NCBI GenBank assembly: GCA_002362575.1
Contig: DEUM01000013.1
Location: forward strand, 1 to 64,000
Source: Lachnoclostridium sp. UBA3262
Lineage (GTDB): Bacteria; Bacillota; Clostridia; Lachnospirales; Lachnospiraceae
Direction of reading: 5' to 3'
Length of the DNA: 64,000 nucleotides
Shown here: positions 1 through 7,729 of the stretch, piece after piece
How the letters are laid out: every line of letters starts with the position of its first letter
Numbering within the stretch: position 1 is the stretch's first letter
Made by a program: the position numbers and the translations under genes
Notes under the pieces: model-generated
The model's input: the letters and a program-made list of their open reading frames with translations, nothing else
What the model was told of the DNA's origin: nothing
Database searches by the model: none

Positions 1-405
1 TGTGGTGCCTTAAAATTTATTAGTGAGGATAAAGATTATTATCCTAGAAAGACATATAAATCAAAAAACAGTGACATTTATTATATTGTATATTCATATA
101 TAAGTGTGCCGGATTGTTCTGTATCAGATATAACGCTTAAGGTAAAACACTTTATAAATATTAAAAAGCCAACATCATATAAGACATTTTTAAGAAAGCT
201 GGGTGTTAAATCATATAACAAGAAAAAAAGAAAAAAAGAACTGACACTGGATTTTGTAACGGAAACTGTGAATTTAATTTTTACAGACCCGGAGAAAGAG
301 GAGTGGCAATATTTGCATTGGGAAGTAAAAGGAATCAAAAATAAAAAAATTACGCCAAATACTAAAATTACTTTAGAGTTATCAGAAAATTGGGAGAAAG
401 AATAA
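1..405 (+). CDS. C-terminal part of a secreted repeat-type protein, paralogue of the next gene
   Basis: The frame is open from base 1 to the TAA at 403-405, so the gene starts outside the window. The visible 134 residues match the C-terminal part of the protein at 420-1247 nearly position for position. Shared runs include NIKKPT, KTF-K-LGV, LDFVT-TVNL, EWQY and WEVKGIK, followed by a short acidic-aromatic tail (ENWEKE here, EDWERV there). The sequence is very lysine-rich and I see no catalytic motif. The next gene's Shine-Dalgarno lies a few bases past this stop, so the two are probably co-transcribed. I infer a tandem duplication. The function is unknown, probably exported like its neighbour. 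Confidence 0.75.
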   Translation, partial: CGALKFISEDKDYYPRKTYKSKNSDIYYIVYSYISVPDCSVSDITLKVKHFINIKKPTSYKTFLRKLGVKSYNKKKRKKELTLDFVTETVNLIFTDPEKEEWQYLHWEVKGIKNKKITPNTKITLELSENWEKE

Positions 406-419
406 GTCGGAGGAATTTG

Positions 420-1247
420 ATGAGCACAAAATTATTAAAACGCGTAGTATCAATTCTACTTGTTACTATGCTAATCATTACACTACCGATAACAAATTTA
501 CGAAAGCTAGAGGCAGCAAATAAAAAGGTTAAGGTTAAATTTTTCGTCTGCTCTGGAACGTTCAAGGCTAATATAAATAAAGGTAAGAAATCAATAACTG
601 TCAAAGTAAAAAAGGGCAAGAAGATGGGTATGCCCCCTGTTGTAAAACGTGACAACTATGTTTTCACAGGATGGTATGCAAAGAAAAAAGGTGGAAGAAA
701 GTATACTGTAAATACAAAGATAAAAAAGAAAACGAAACTATATGCTCATTGGGTAAAGAAATACAAAATAAATAGGAAATATGAAAAGATATTGGGCGTT
801 ATCTCCTACCCCACCTTAAACGATATAGAAAGAGACACAGGGAAATTGAAGTTTCTCAGCGAAGATAAAAAGTATTATCCTTTTACAGAAACGTACAGGG
901 ATAAAAATGGAGATGTGTATTGTATTTATGCACCTTCAGAAATGAGCACTCCAGATTATGTTGTTTCTGATGTAACGATTAAGGCAAAGCATCTCATAAA
1001 CATTAAAAAACCTACCAAATACAAGACATTTTTAAAAAAATTAGGGGTGAAAGAATATAATAAAACAACAAAGAAAAAGAAATGGTCGTTAGATTTTGTT
1101 ACAGGAACAGTAAATTTAGTTTATGAAGATCCAGAAGAAAACGAGTGGCAATATGTAAAATGGGAAGTAAAAGGAATCAAAGATAAAAAGGTTACACCAG
1201 ACACAAAGATTACTTTATGTTTGGAGGAAGATTGGGAAAGAGTATAA
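420..1247 (+). CDS. Secreted protein with an InlB B-repeat-like domain
   Basis: 275 residues. I chose the ATG at 420 because CGGAGG lies 7 bases before it; an in-frame ATG at 390 lies inside the previous gene and lacks such a site. Residues 1-34 form an export signal (basic KLLKR, then a hydrophobic stretch). Residues about 36-115 carry the pattern of the Listeria/Bacteroides repeat (InlB B-repeat): YVFTGWYAKKKGGRKY, then KLYAHW. The remaining part matches the truncated gene at 1-405. InlB B-repeats occur in cell-surface and secreted proteins, where they act as structural modules. No enzyme motif and no LPXTG anchor are visible. The two copies plus a remnant start at 1263 show a locus that expands and contracts by tandem duplication. 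Confidence 0.8.
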   Translation: MSTKLLKRVVSILLVTMLIITLPITNLRKLEAANKKVKVKFFVCSGTFKANINKGKKSITVKVKKGKKMGMPPVVKRDNYVFTGWYAKKKGGRKYTVNTKIKKKTKLYAHWVKKYKINRKYEKILGVISYPTLNDIERDTGKLKFLSEDKKYYPFTETYRDKNGDVYCIYAPSEMSTPDYVVSDVTIKAKHLINIKKPTKYKTFLKKLGVKEYNKTTKKKKWSLDFVTGTVNLVYEDPEENEWQYVKWEVKGIKDKKVTPDTKITLCLEEDWERV

Positions 1248-1262
1248 CTTCGGAGGAGTTTA

Positions 1263-1373
1263 ATGAACAAAAAGCTACTTGGCAAAGGGATTATAATACG
1301 GTATAATTATGTCAAATTGTGCGGTATAGTAAAACGGTATTATAAAGCAAGTAAGGAGGAAAATTGTGAATAA
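1263..1373 (+). pseudogene. Remnant start of a third tandem copy
   Basis: Directly after the stop at 1247 the same arrangement recurs: TCGGAGGAGTTTA then ATG AAC AAA AAG CTA CTT, compared with TCGGAGGAATTTG then ATG AGC ACA AAA TTA TTA at 408-434. The frame gives only 36 residues (MNKKLLGKG...) with no hydrophobic signal core and ends inside the start of the chemoreceptor gene. I read it as the 5' scar of a lost third paralogue. It might still be translated from its good ribosome site, but nothing suggests a function. Confidence 0.45.
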
Positions 1374-3336
1374 GCGAATGACTACTATTAAAGGACAAAT
1401 TGAACTCATAACGACCTTGTGTACGATTCTGATTATTGTCGTAATATGCATCAGCAATGGTTTCAGCACAAGAAATATTATGATATCGAACGAGAAGGAG
1501 CTTCTCGAGAAGACAGCGCTGACAACATCTAACGTGATTAACCAGTGGTTAGATGAGCAGGCAGATATTGTACATACGCTTCGTAATGCCCTAGCATATA
1601 TGGATAAAAAGGATACTAATGCAATCATGGATTATCTTGAGCTAAACCTCAAGGAAAATGAAAATGCACTAATGTATTATTGCTGTTTTGGTTATGATAA
1701 GGGCGTTTACCCTGCCGACCATTCTAAGCTTGATTTGAATCCAACGGAGAGAGATTGGTGGAAGCAGGCGATTGCAGAAGATGGTATGATATTTACTGAA
1801 CCATATACCGATTTTGCAACGGGGCAGATGATTGTAAGCATTGCAGAGCCGCTTACGATTGGGGGTGAGCAGGCAGTAATTCTGGCAGATATCACGATTG
1901 ATAAGCTGATTGAGGTTACAAAGGGTATGGCTGGAGATAATGATACCAAGACATTTCTTCTGGCAGGGGATGGCAGTGTCATTACCCATGAAAATAAGGA
2001 CTTTCTTCCGAAGGAGGAGGGTAACACGATATTGACGGAAAAGGTTAATATTGACCTTGAACGAAAGGAAACCGATGTATTTACAGATTATGACGGACAG
2101 AAGAAATATGCTGCTGTTCAAAATGTCGAGAGAGTTGGCTGGAAGCTTGGTGTGATGCAGAACACAAGCTTGATTCGCAATCAGATTATAAGAAGAATTC
2201 TATTTTCTGTTCTAGTAGGTTTTGTTCTTATGATTATAATGTGTGTATTGCTCAATGTGGTAATACGAAAGCTTTTGAAGCCAATGGGTGTAATGAAATC
2301 ATTTATCCGGGAGAAGGTAATCGGTGAGGAAAATTGTAGGGCGCACAAAAGCGAAGTGGAGGAGATTAGTTATCTGCTTCATGAATTGGAGGAGCGTTTT
2401 ATTGCTGTGATTCATCAAACGAAGACCGAATCGGATACGATTCATGTCAAAATGCAGGATGCGAATACCAAGGTTGCTTCCATGAGCGGCAATATTATGG
2501 AAATTAGTGCGACGATGGAGGAGACGGGAGCCAATGTAGATACACAGACCTCCAATATACAAACTATTAGCTCAACCTGTAGTGATGCGGCCGATACTGC
2601 CGGCAAGCTGTCGGAGGATGTACAGGAGATATCAGACAGGGCACAGGATGTTATGGGAAAGGTTGCTCAGATTGTGCCGGAGCTGATACAGGGAAAAGAA
2701 AATGCAATTAAGATGGCAAAGGATAGCAGAGTCCGTTTGCAGAAGGCGATTGAAGGGACCAAGGTAATTGAGCAGATTGAACAGGTTTCTGCAGCGATTC
2801 AGGCGATTGCCTCACAGACCAATCTTTTAGCATTAAATGCGTCTATCGAAGCTGCCAGAGCAGGTGAGCAGGGGAAAGGATTTGCTGTAGTGGCGGAGGA
2901 GATTAAGGGCTTGAGTGAGGAGACAGCCAATGAGATTAATAAGGTTAACGATTTGACAACCAAAGTGCTTACTAGTGTTCGGGAGCTGTCGGAGGAAAGT
3001 GATAATATTCTTGTATTTATTGACCAAACTGTAATGCAGGATTATGACCGTTTTGGGGCGATGGCTGAGAATTACCGTGAGGATGCGGGATATTATGTAG
3101 AGGTCAGCGATGAATTGGAGTCAAACGTGGATGAGTTTAATTCATCCATTCAAAATATCAACGAAATAATTGCTCAGATTACCAGTGCACAGACGGAGCT
3201 TTCTGAGGCTATGGCGAGCGTAAATGAGAACTTACAGTTAATCACAAGTTCCAGTGAAAATGTATCCAAGGAAACGAGGGGTGTTCTCGATAGTATTGGA
3301 GTGTTACAGAGTACAATAGATAAGTTTCGGATGTAG
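1366..3336 (+). CDS. Methyl-accepting chemotaxis protein, dCache-type
   Basis: 656 residues starting at GTG 1366, with AAGGAGGA five bases upstream. A membrane segment near residues 13-33 is followed by an extracellular region (about 35-275) with the dCache pattern: the run DWWKQAI followed by IFTEPYTDFATGQMIVSIAEPL-type sequence. A second membrane segment lies at about 276-300, then a poorly conserved HAMP region. The cytoplasmic coiled coil contains the chemoreceptor hairpin tip near residues 475-520 (IASQTNLLALNASIEAARAGEQGKGFAVVAEE, in pieces), which in this family contacts CheA and CheW. dCache domains bind small ligands such as amino acids or organic acids; the ligand here cannot be read. 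No che gene lies in the window, so it is an orphan receptor. Confidence 0.93.
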   Translation: MNKRMTTIKGQIELITTLCTILIIVVICISNGFSTRNIMISNEKELLEKTALTTSNVINQWLDEQADIVHTLRNALAYMDKKDTNAIMDYLELNLKENENALMYYCCFGYDKGVYPADHSKLDLNPTERDWWKQAIAEDGMIFTEPYTDFATGQMIVSIAEPLTIGGEQAVILADITIDKLIEVTKGMAGDNDTKTFLLAGDGSVITHENKDFLPKEEGNTILTEKVNIDLERKETDVFTDYDGQKKYAAVQNVERVGWKLGVMQNTSLIRNQIIRRILFSVLVGFVLMIIMCVLLNVVIRKLLKPMGVMKSFIREKVIGEENCRAHKSEVEEISYLLHELEERFIAVIHQTKTESDTIHVKMQDANTKVASMSGNIMEISATMEETGANVDTQTSNIQTISSTCSDAADTAGKLSEDVQEISDRAQDVMGKVAQIVPELIQGKENAIKMAKDSRVRLQKAIEGTKVIEQIEQVSAAIQAIASQTNLLALNASIEAARAGEQGKGFAVVAEEIKGLSEETANEINKVNDLTTKVLTSVRELSEESDNILVFIDQTVMQDYDRFGAMAENYREDAGYYVEVSDELESNVDEFNSSIQNINEIIAQITSAQTELSEAMASVNENLQLITSSSENVSKETRGVLDSIGVLQSTIDKFRM

Positions 3337-3359
3337 GGGGGGAATTAGTATTCTAGCTG

Positions 3360-4022
3360 TCACTCACTCCTCTGCCTTGTAATTTCATACATCAGGATAG
3401 AGCCTGCGCAACTTACGTTAAATGAAGTTGCGTAGGCTTTTTCTGACATTGGGATTGTACACAAAGCATCGCAACGCTCTTTAAATGCTTTATTGAGTCC
3501 CATTGTCTCATTCCCCATCATAAGCATGATGGGAACGGACAAATCGGTATTGTAGATAGGATTTTCTTTGTGAGCCGTCGTTCCTATCACAGTAAAACCG
3601 GGGTATGACAGTTTTAAGTCTTCCATGTATTGGTACAACTTATTATTGTCAGAGATTCTCACAACCGGCAGGTTGAAAAAAGAACCCATTGCCGCAACTA
3701 CTACATCCGGCTCATACAAGTCGACGGCATGCCCCGTGATAATCAGCAAGTCTGCTCCGAGCGCATCGCAGGAGCGAATCATAGTTCCCAGATTTCCCTT
3801 GTTGGAAGGGCGGTCAAAAAGGACAATAAAAGGATTAGGGGACAGCGGTACACGCTCCAGAGAATCCTCTCTCATTTCGATTACTGCCATCAGCTCAGAG
3901 GTATTTTGTTTGCCGCTTAAATCCTTTAAAAGTGGTGCGGTAAGATTATAATTTATCTCGGTATTCACGGTATGAATCACATTCTTTGCCCAGTCCGATA
4001 AATTATTATTGTCATATATCAA
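3360..4022 (-). CDS. TrmH/SpoU-family RNA 2'-O-methyltransferase, catalytic part downstream of an in-frame stop
   Basis: 220 residues from a TTG at 4022. The SPOUT motifs are all present: motif 1 (DRPSNKGNLGTMIRSCDALG, with the N...G..R pattern), motif 2 (MMGNETMGL) and motif 3 (IPMSEKAYATSFNVSCAGS). Such enzymes methylate ribose 2'-OH of rRNA or tRNA using S-adenosylmethionine. The TTG start is doubtful: the same frame continues upstream through a TGA at 4035-4037 to an ATG at 4178, and that upstream stretch encodes the usual N-terminal substrate-binding region of this family. The full gene would be 272 residues, a normal family length. Unless the TGA is read through, is a sequencing error, or TTG reinitiates, the protein is truncated. 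It lies directly downstream of tyrS on the same strand. Confidence 0.8.
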   Translation of the reverse strand: MIYDNNNLSDWAKNVIHTVNTEINYNLTAPLLKDLSGKQNTSELMAVIEMREDSLERVPLSPNPFIVLFDRPSNKGNLGTMIRSCDALGADLLIITGHAVDLYEPDVVVAAMGSFFNLPVVRISDNNKLYQYMEDLKLSYPGFTVIGTTAHKENPIYNTDLSVPIMLMMGNETMGLNKAFKERCDALCTIPMSEKAYATSFNVSCAGSILMYEITRQRSE

Positions 4023-4034
4023 GGATTTGATTTT

Positions 4035-4178
4035 TCAATCATTTTTAATTGCCTCTTTCAGGCTTCTCACGCCCTCCACTAAAAATTTATTATACTTATA
4101 TCGTTTATTTCGGTTGGTTTTTAACACTTCAAATCTTTGATAATAATTATTCTTGTTTGTAACGTCTATTTCTCTCAT
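4035..4178 (-). pseudogene. N-terminal fragment of the TrmH-type methyltransferase, ended by TGA at codon 48
   Basis: Reading the minus strand from ATG 4178 gives MREIDVTNKNN... then KFLVEGVRSLKEAIKND and a TGA (4035-4037), followed in the same frame by KIKSLIYDNNNLSDWA and the methyltransferase motifs. FLVEG-R-..EA is the typical start of the SpoU substrate-binding domain, so the stop lies inside a conserved region. The simplest reading is TGG (Trp) changed to TGA. The ATG is 7 bases past the tyrS stop, as expected for an operon member, which supports 4178 as the original start. Confidence 0.75.
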
Positions 4179-4185
4179 AACAATT

Positions 4186-5406
4186 TCACAGTACAATCTT
4201 TCTGAAATTTTTCTTGCCCTTTTTCAGGACAATGCCGTTGCCACTGAATTTATCTCGTGCAAAGGTGGTTTTGATGTCGGTTATTTTTTCGCCTTCTATG
4301 CTGACGCCGCCCTGCTGGACTGCCCGTCTCGCCTCTGACTTGGAAGGTACCAGCCCGGAGGCATGGAGCAAGGTCAGAATGTCAACAGCGTTGTCTGTAA
4401 AGTCATCTTCCTTTAATTCATAGGTAGGCATGTTTGCGGCGTTTCCGCTGGAGAACAGAGCTTTTGCAGACTCCTGTGCTTTTGCCGCTTCCTCCTCATT
4501 GTGGACGAGTTTGGTAAGCTCGTATGCGAGTATTTCTTTTGCCTTGTTTAACTCGCTTCCTTCCCAGCTTTCCATTTTTTCAATTTCCTCAAGTGGAAGG
4601 AAGGTAAGCATTTTAATGCATTTGATGACGTCTGCGTCGTCTACATTTCTCCAGTATTGGTAAAATTCAAATGGAGTCGTTTTTTCCGGATTCAGCCAGA
4701 CAGCTCCCTTTTGCGTTTTGCCCATTTTTTTACCCTCGGAATTTAAGAGAAGGTTAATGGTCATTGCGTAAGCGTCTTTTCCCAGTTTGCGTCGAATCAG
4801 CTCAGTGCCGCCAAGCATGTTGCTCCACTGGTCGTCTCCGCCAAATTGTAAATTACAGCCGTATTTTTCAAAGAGCGCAAGGAAGTCATAGCTCTGCATA
4901 ATCATGTAGTTAAACTCCAGGAAGCTTAATCCTTTTTCCATTCTCTGTTTGTAACACTCGGCGGTCAGCATACGGTTGACGCTGAAGTGGGCGCCGACAT
5001 CCCGCAGCAGCTCGATATAATTAAGCCCCATCAGCCAGTCGGCATTGTTTACCATGATTGCCTTTCCCTCTGAAAAGTCAATGAATTTGCTCATCTGCTC
5101 TTTGAAGCAGTCGCAATTGTGCTGAATGATTTCCGGCGTCATCATCTGGCGCATATCGGTGCGACCGGAAGGATCCCCGACCATGGCAGTGCCCCCGCCA
5201 ATCAAGGCGATTGGTTTGTTTCCCGCCATTTGCAGACGCTTCATCAGGCAGAGTGCCATGAAGTGCCCTACGTGAAGGCTGTCCGCAGTTGGATCAAAAC
5301 CAATATAAAATGTCGCCTTCCCTGTGTTAATCAGTTCCTTGATTTCTTCTTCGTCTGTTACCTGAGCAATCAATCCTCTGGCAACTAATTCGTCATAGAC
5401 CGTCAT
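4186..5406 (-). CDS. tyrS: Tyrosyl-tRNA synthetase
   Basis: 406 residues. The ATG at 5406 is preceded by GGAGG with a 6-8 base gap; longer in-frame starts run into the T-box leader. The class I signature HVGH is at residues 45-48 after the FYIGFDPTADSL run. The KMSKS loop appears as KMGKT (GKKMGKTQKG), a variant common in TyrRS. A C-terminal S4 RNA-binding domain is present (LVPSKSEARRAVQQGGVSIEG). The enzyme charges tRNA-Tyr with tyrosine using ATP. Transcription is controlled by the upstream T-box leader, so it should rise when uncharged tRNA-Tyr accumulates. The interrupted methyltransferase gene follows 7 bases after its stop. Confidence 0.97.
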   Translation of the reverse strand: MTVYDELVARGLIAQVTDEEEIKELINTGKATFYIGFDPTADSLHVGHFMALCLMKRLQMAGNKPIALIGGGTAMVGDPSGRTDMRQMMTPEIIQHNCDCFKEQMSKFIDFSEGKAIMVNNADWLMGLNYIELLRDVGAHFSVNRMLTAECYKQRMEKGLSFLEFNYMIMQSYDFLALFEKYGCNLQFGGDDQWSNMLGGTELIRRKLGKDAYAMTINLLLNSEGKKMGKTQKGAVWLNPEKTTPFEFYQYWRNVDDADVIKCIKMLTFLPLEEIEKMESWEGSELNKAKEILAYELTKLVHNEEEAAKAQESAKALFSSGNAANMPTYELKEDDFTDNAVDILTLLHASGLVPSKSEARRAVQQGGVSIEGEKITDIKTTFARDKFSGNGIVLKKGKKNFRKIVL

Positions 5407-5419
5407 TTTTTCCTCCATT

Positions 5420-5724
5420 TCTGTTTCCAAAAAAGCGCCAGCTTCTATCCCAAAAGGACGAAAGCGGACGCTTCGTGATACCACCTTTATTTACAGACAG
5501 CTTGCACTGTCTGCCTCAATCACTACGGAAACATTTTCTGATTCTTATAGTGTTGCAGAGTAACGCCTGCTTACGTCACAGCCTACTTGCAGATAATGTT
5601 CTGCGTTTGGTGTGCAGCTCAAAGAGGTATTCGTAAGAAGCTTCCCCCGCACCTCTCAGCAGCCGGTCACTCTCTGTCGGTTTCCCTTCTTACTACTTAT
5701 TCTTTTCAAAGCCTTTTTCAAATT
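5420..5724 (-). promoter_or_regulatory. T-box leader of tyrS
   Basis: The minus-strand leader contains the T-box core at 5474-5488 (AAAGGTGGTATCACG), which in this family pairs with the free CCA end of uncharged tRNA. Upstream, GAGAGTGACCGG and GGCTGCTGAGAG fit the AG-bulge and distal loop of Stem I. A tyrosine specifier codon UAC is available in CGAATACC (complement of 5627-5629); a second UAC lies at 5633-5635. A CG-rich hairpin next to the T-box (ACGAAGCG with CGCTTTCG) can serve as terminator stem. Length and position before tyrS agree with a tRNA-Tyr-sensing T-box. Confidence 0.9.
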
Positions 5725-5730
5725 AACTCC

Positions 5731-5759
5731 ATTATAGGAAAGGAGATTTATTTTGTCAA
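5731..5759 (-). promoter_or_regulatory. Consensus housekeeping promoter of the tyrS leader
   Basis: On the minus strand TTGACA (5754-5759) and TATAAT (5731-5736) are separated by exactly 17 bases, a perfect sigma-70/sigma-A match. Transcription would start near 5724, just before the T-box Stem I. Confidence 0.9.
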
Positions 5760-5802
5760 GGAATATTTTGTCTGCTGGGTAAGTTCTGCCGTATATCACA
5801 AA

Positions 5803-6660
5803 CTACGTCAATTTTGCCCTTTCTACATACAGGTTTCCATTTTCTCTTGTTCCGGTATACCATTTTACGAGCGTCAGAGTTTCTCCCACAATTTCAATGC
5901 AGGTGACGCAACGGGGGTGGATACAGCTCCCGGTATTCATATAACGTGGGAGCTTAGGGTTCAACGCCGGGCGGTGGGTGTGTCCGGTAATCAGTGTCCG
6001 GTTGTTTTCCTCTGCCCATGTAGTCAGGCGGTGCTCGGAGCGGTTTTTTGTCTTATAATTTTTTGCCGCGCTGGTGGGATCCAGTATGCCGACCTGTTCC
6101 AATGGTTTCCATAGATAGCGGACAAGAAAACGGTTTATGGGCCAGAGGGTGGAGTTCATCAGGGAGGACTGATGACCGTGTGTCAGGTACAGCTCCTTAC
6201 CGCTCTGTTCATTTCGAAGAATGATTCCCGGATAGTATGTGATACCGGGGAACAGGGATTTTTTACACTGACTGTCTGTACAAAAATAGTCGGAGCATTT
6301 TTTCTTCGAAAAGGACGGATATTTTTTAACCATATCGTGGTTCCCATAAATCATATAGAGGCGGTTTTCATGATAGAACAGTGAAAGCTGACAAAAAATA
6401 TCGCCGTGTATTTCCTTGATTTGCTCCATGTTCCGGTTTTCCCAGAGTTCATCTCCGTCACCGAGCTCGATGTAGGTAAATTCATGCCGGTAGTAGTGGC
6501 GGAGGGCAGAATAATATAAATGCTGGTTTTTTAAAAAGTTATCGTTGTTTGTTCCATTTCCCCGGTGACAGTCGCTGAACAGAACATATTTTGTGGCAGG
6601 GTTCAGAGGCAGTACGGGGACATTTTTAAAGGAGTTATCTAAACGTCTGCGGTAACTCAT
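5803..6660 (-). CDS. Calcineurin-like metallophosphoesterase
   Basis: 285 residues with the metallophosphoesterase motifs in order: SDCHRGNG (near residue 30), LGDGDELWE, YGNHDM, LTHGHQSS and TGHTHRP. In this fold the Asp, His and Asn residues hold two metal ions for phosphoester hydrolysis. The layout recalls UDP-2,3-diacylglucosamine hydrolase-like members, but a clostridial host lacks lipid A, so the substrate is unknown. There is no signal peptide. The gene overlaps the upstream DUF4474 gene by 4 bases (ATGA), which indicates translational coupling and suggests that the two act in one envelope-related process. Confidence 0.88.
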   Translation of the reverse strand: MSYRRRLDNSFKNVPVLPLNPATKYVLFSDCHRGNGTNNDNFLKNQHLYYSALRHYYRHEFTYIELGDGDELWENRNMEQIKEIHGDIFCQLSLFYHENRLYMIYGNHDMVKKYPSFSKKKCSDYFCTDSQCKKSLFPGITYYPGIILRNEQSGKELYLTHGHQSSLMNSTLWPINRFLVRYLWKPLEQVGILDPTSAAKNYKTKNRSEHRLTTWAEENNRTLITGHTHRPALNPKLPRYMNTGSCIHPRCVTCIEIVGETLTLVKWYTGTRENGNLYVERAKLT

Positions 6661-7568
6661 AGGCAGCTCCTTTTCTTTTTCCTTCTGTGTTTACGGAACC
6701 GCTTTATTGTCAACAGCCGGCGAAAAGCGAACGGCAGGTAGAAATATAAAAGCAGCACTCTGTCGCAGGTACACTCAAATGGTCTTGTGACGAAGCGGTA
6801 AAGGCGGCAGAATAATTTATTCTTCCACTGAACGTAGCAGCAAAATATTTTCCTGAAAAAATGTTCCTTCCTGCAAATAGGAGGAAAGGTCAGGGAAACA
6901 TCGGTGTAGCAAATGCACAGCCGGAGGGAGTCCATATTATATCGGTCGGCGTAAAGCGCATCAATAAAGGCATTACGCATTTCAAAGTCCGGGAAGTGTA
7001 TGGTTATTTCCAGAGACAAGTCGTCCGGATTGGAAAATTGTCCGACGGAGAATATTGTGAGCCACCACCAGTCTCCGCACATTTTTGCCACGGGGTTTCC
7101 CTTATAAAAAAGTTCCATGCTCATTTCCGGTGATTCTTCTTTGGTGGCAGCGGCAAATATCGTAGTGTCCCATTCGGAGCGGGGGATTATTGTATCCGTG
7201 TGGTACACGCCGATTTCAGCGCCGGTATTGATACCGTACTGTCCCTTCCAAAATTCGATTCGCCATGTTTTGTCTGCGTAGTTGAAAAAAACGGGTTTAC
7301 AGTCAAATACCATGCCAAAAAAGGGCGCCATTTGGTCATATATGTTACCGTAGCCGTATTCCTTCTGCCACGCATCCGGCGTGTTGGAAAAAATGTCCTG
7401 TGACTGGTTGTAGCAGTAACCAAAGGGATTTGCAATTTCGTTGAGAAGACAGCATTTGCTCTGACAGGACATACAGCATATTTTTTTAATTATTTTCTTT
7501 TTTCTGAAATGAAAAATAATCATGCAAAGTATTGCAAGAATGAGTAAAATGGTAATCGTAATATACAT
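6657..7568 (-). CDS. Membrane-anchored DUF4474 protein
   Basis: 303 residues. An N-terminal membrane segment (ITITILLILAILCMIIF, about residues 3-20) is followed by a basic stretch and a cluster of cysteines (CCMSCQSKCC). The central region has the DUF4474 pattern: AWQKEYGYGNIYDQMAP, VFFNYADKTWRIEFWKGQYG and GAEIGVYHTD. It was named from memory of the family, which has no established function. The C-terminal 60 residues are rich in Arg, Lys and Cys. The gene is first in a two-gene operon with the overlapping metallophosphoesterase. Only a weak AGGAA-type ribosome site precedes the ATG. Confidence 0.75.
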   Translation of the reverse strand: MYITITILLILAILCMIIFHFRKKKIIKKICCMSCQSKCCLLNEIANPFGYCYNQSQDIFSNTPDAWQKEYGYGNIYDQMAPFFGMVFDCKPVFFNYADKTWRIEFWKGQYGINTGAEIGVYHTDTIIPRSEWDTTIFAAATKEESPEMSMELFYKGNPVAKMCGDWWWLTIFSVGQFSNPDDLSLEITIHFPDFEMRNAFIDALYADRYNMDSLRLCICYTDVSLTFPPICRKEHFFRKIFCCYVQWKNKLFCRLYRFVTRPFECTCDRVLLLYFYLPFAFRRLLTIKRFRKHRRKKKRSCL

Positions 7569-7662
7569 AGTGGTTGAACCGTTCCTTTTTTTGATTTATT
7601 TTATGCGGCTTTTGTCAGAATGTGTCGGAAAAGGATAAAGTGCTGTGGATAAGTATATTTTC

Positions 7663-7691
7663 TTGACATTATTGAATAATAAGGATAAAAT
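7663..7691 (+). promoter_or_regulatory. Promoter of the AAA/DUF4143 ATPase gene
   Basis: TTGACA (7663-7668), a 17-base spacer and TAAAAT (7686-7691), 38 bases before the ATG at 7730. Confidence 0.75.
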
Positions 7692-7729
7692 AAATCATAT
7701 TTTAGATTTTCATAAAATAGGAGGGCGCT

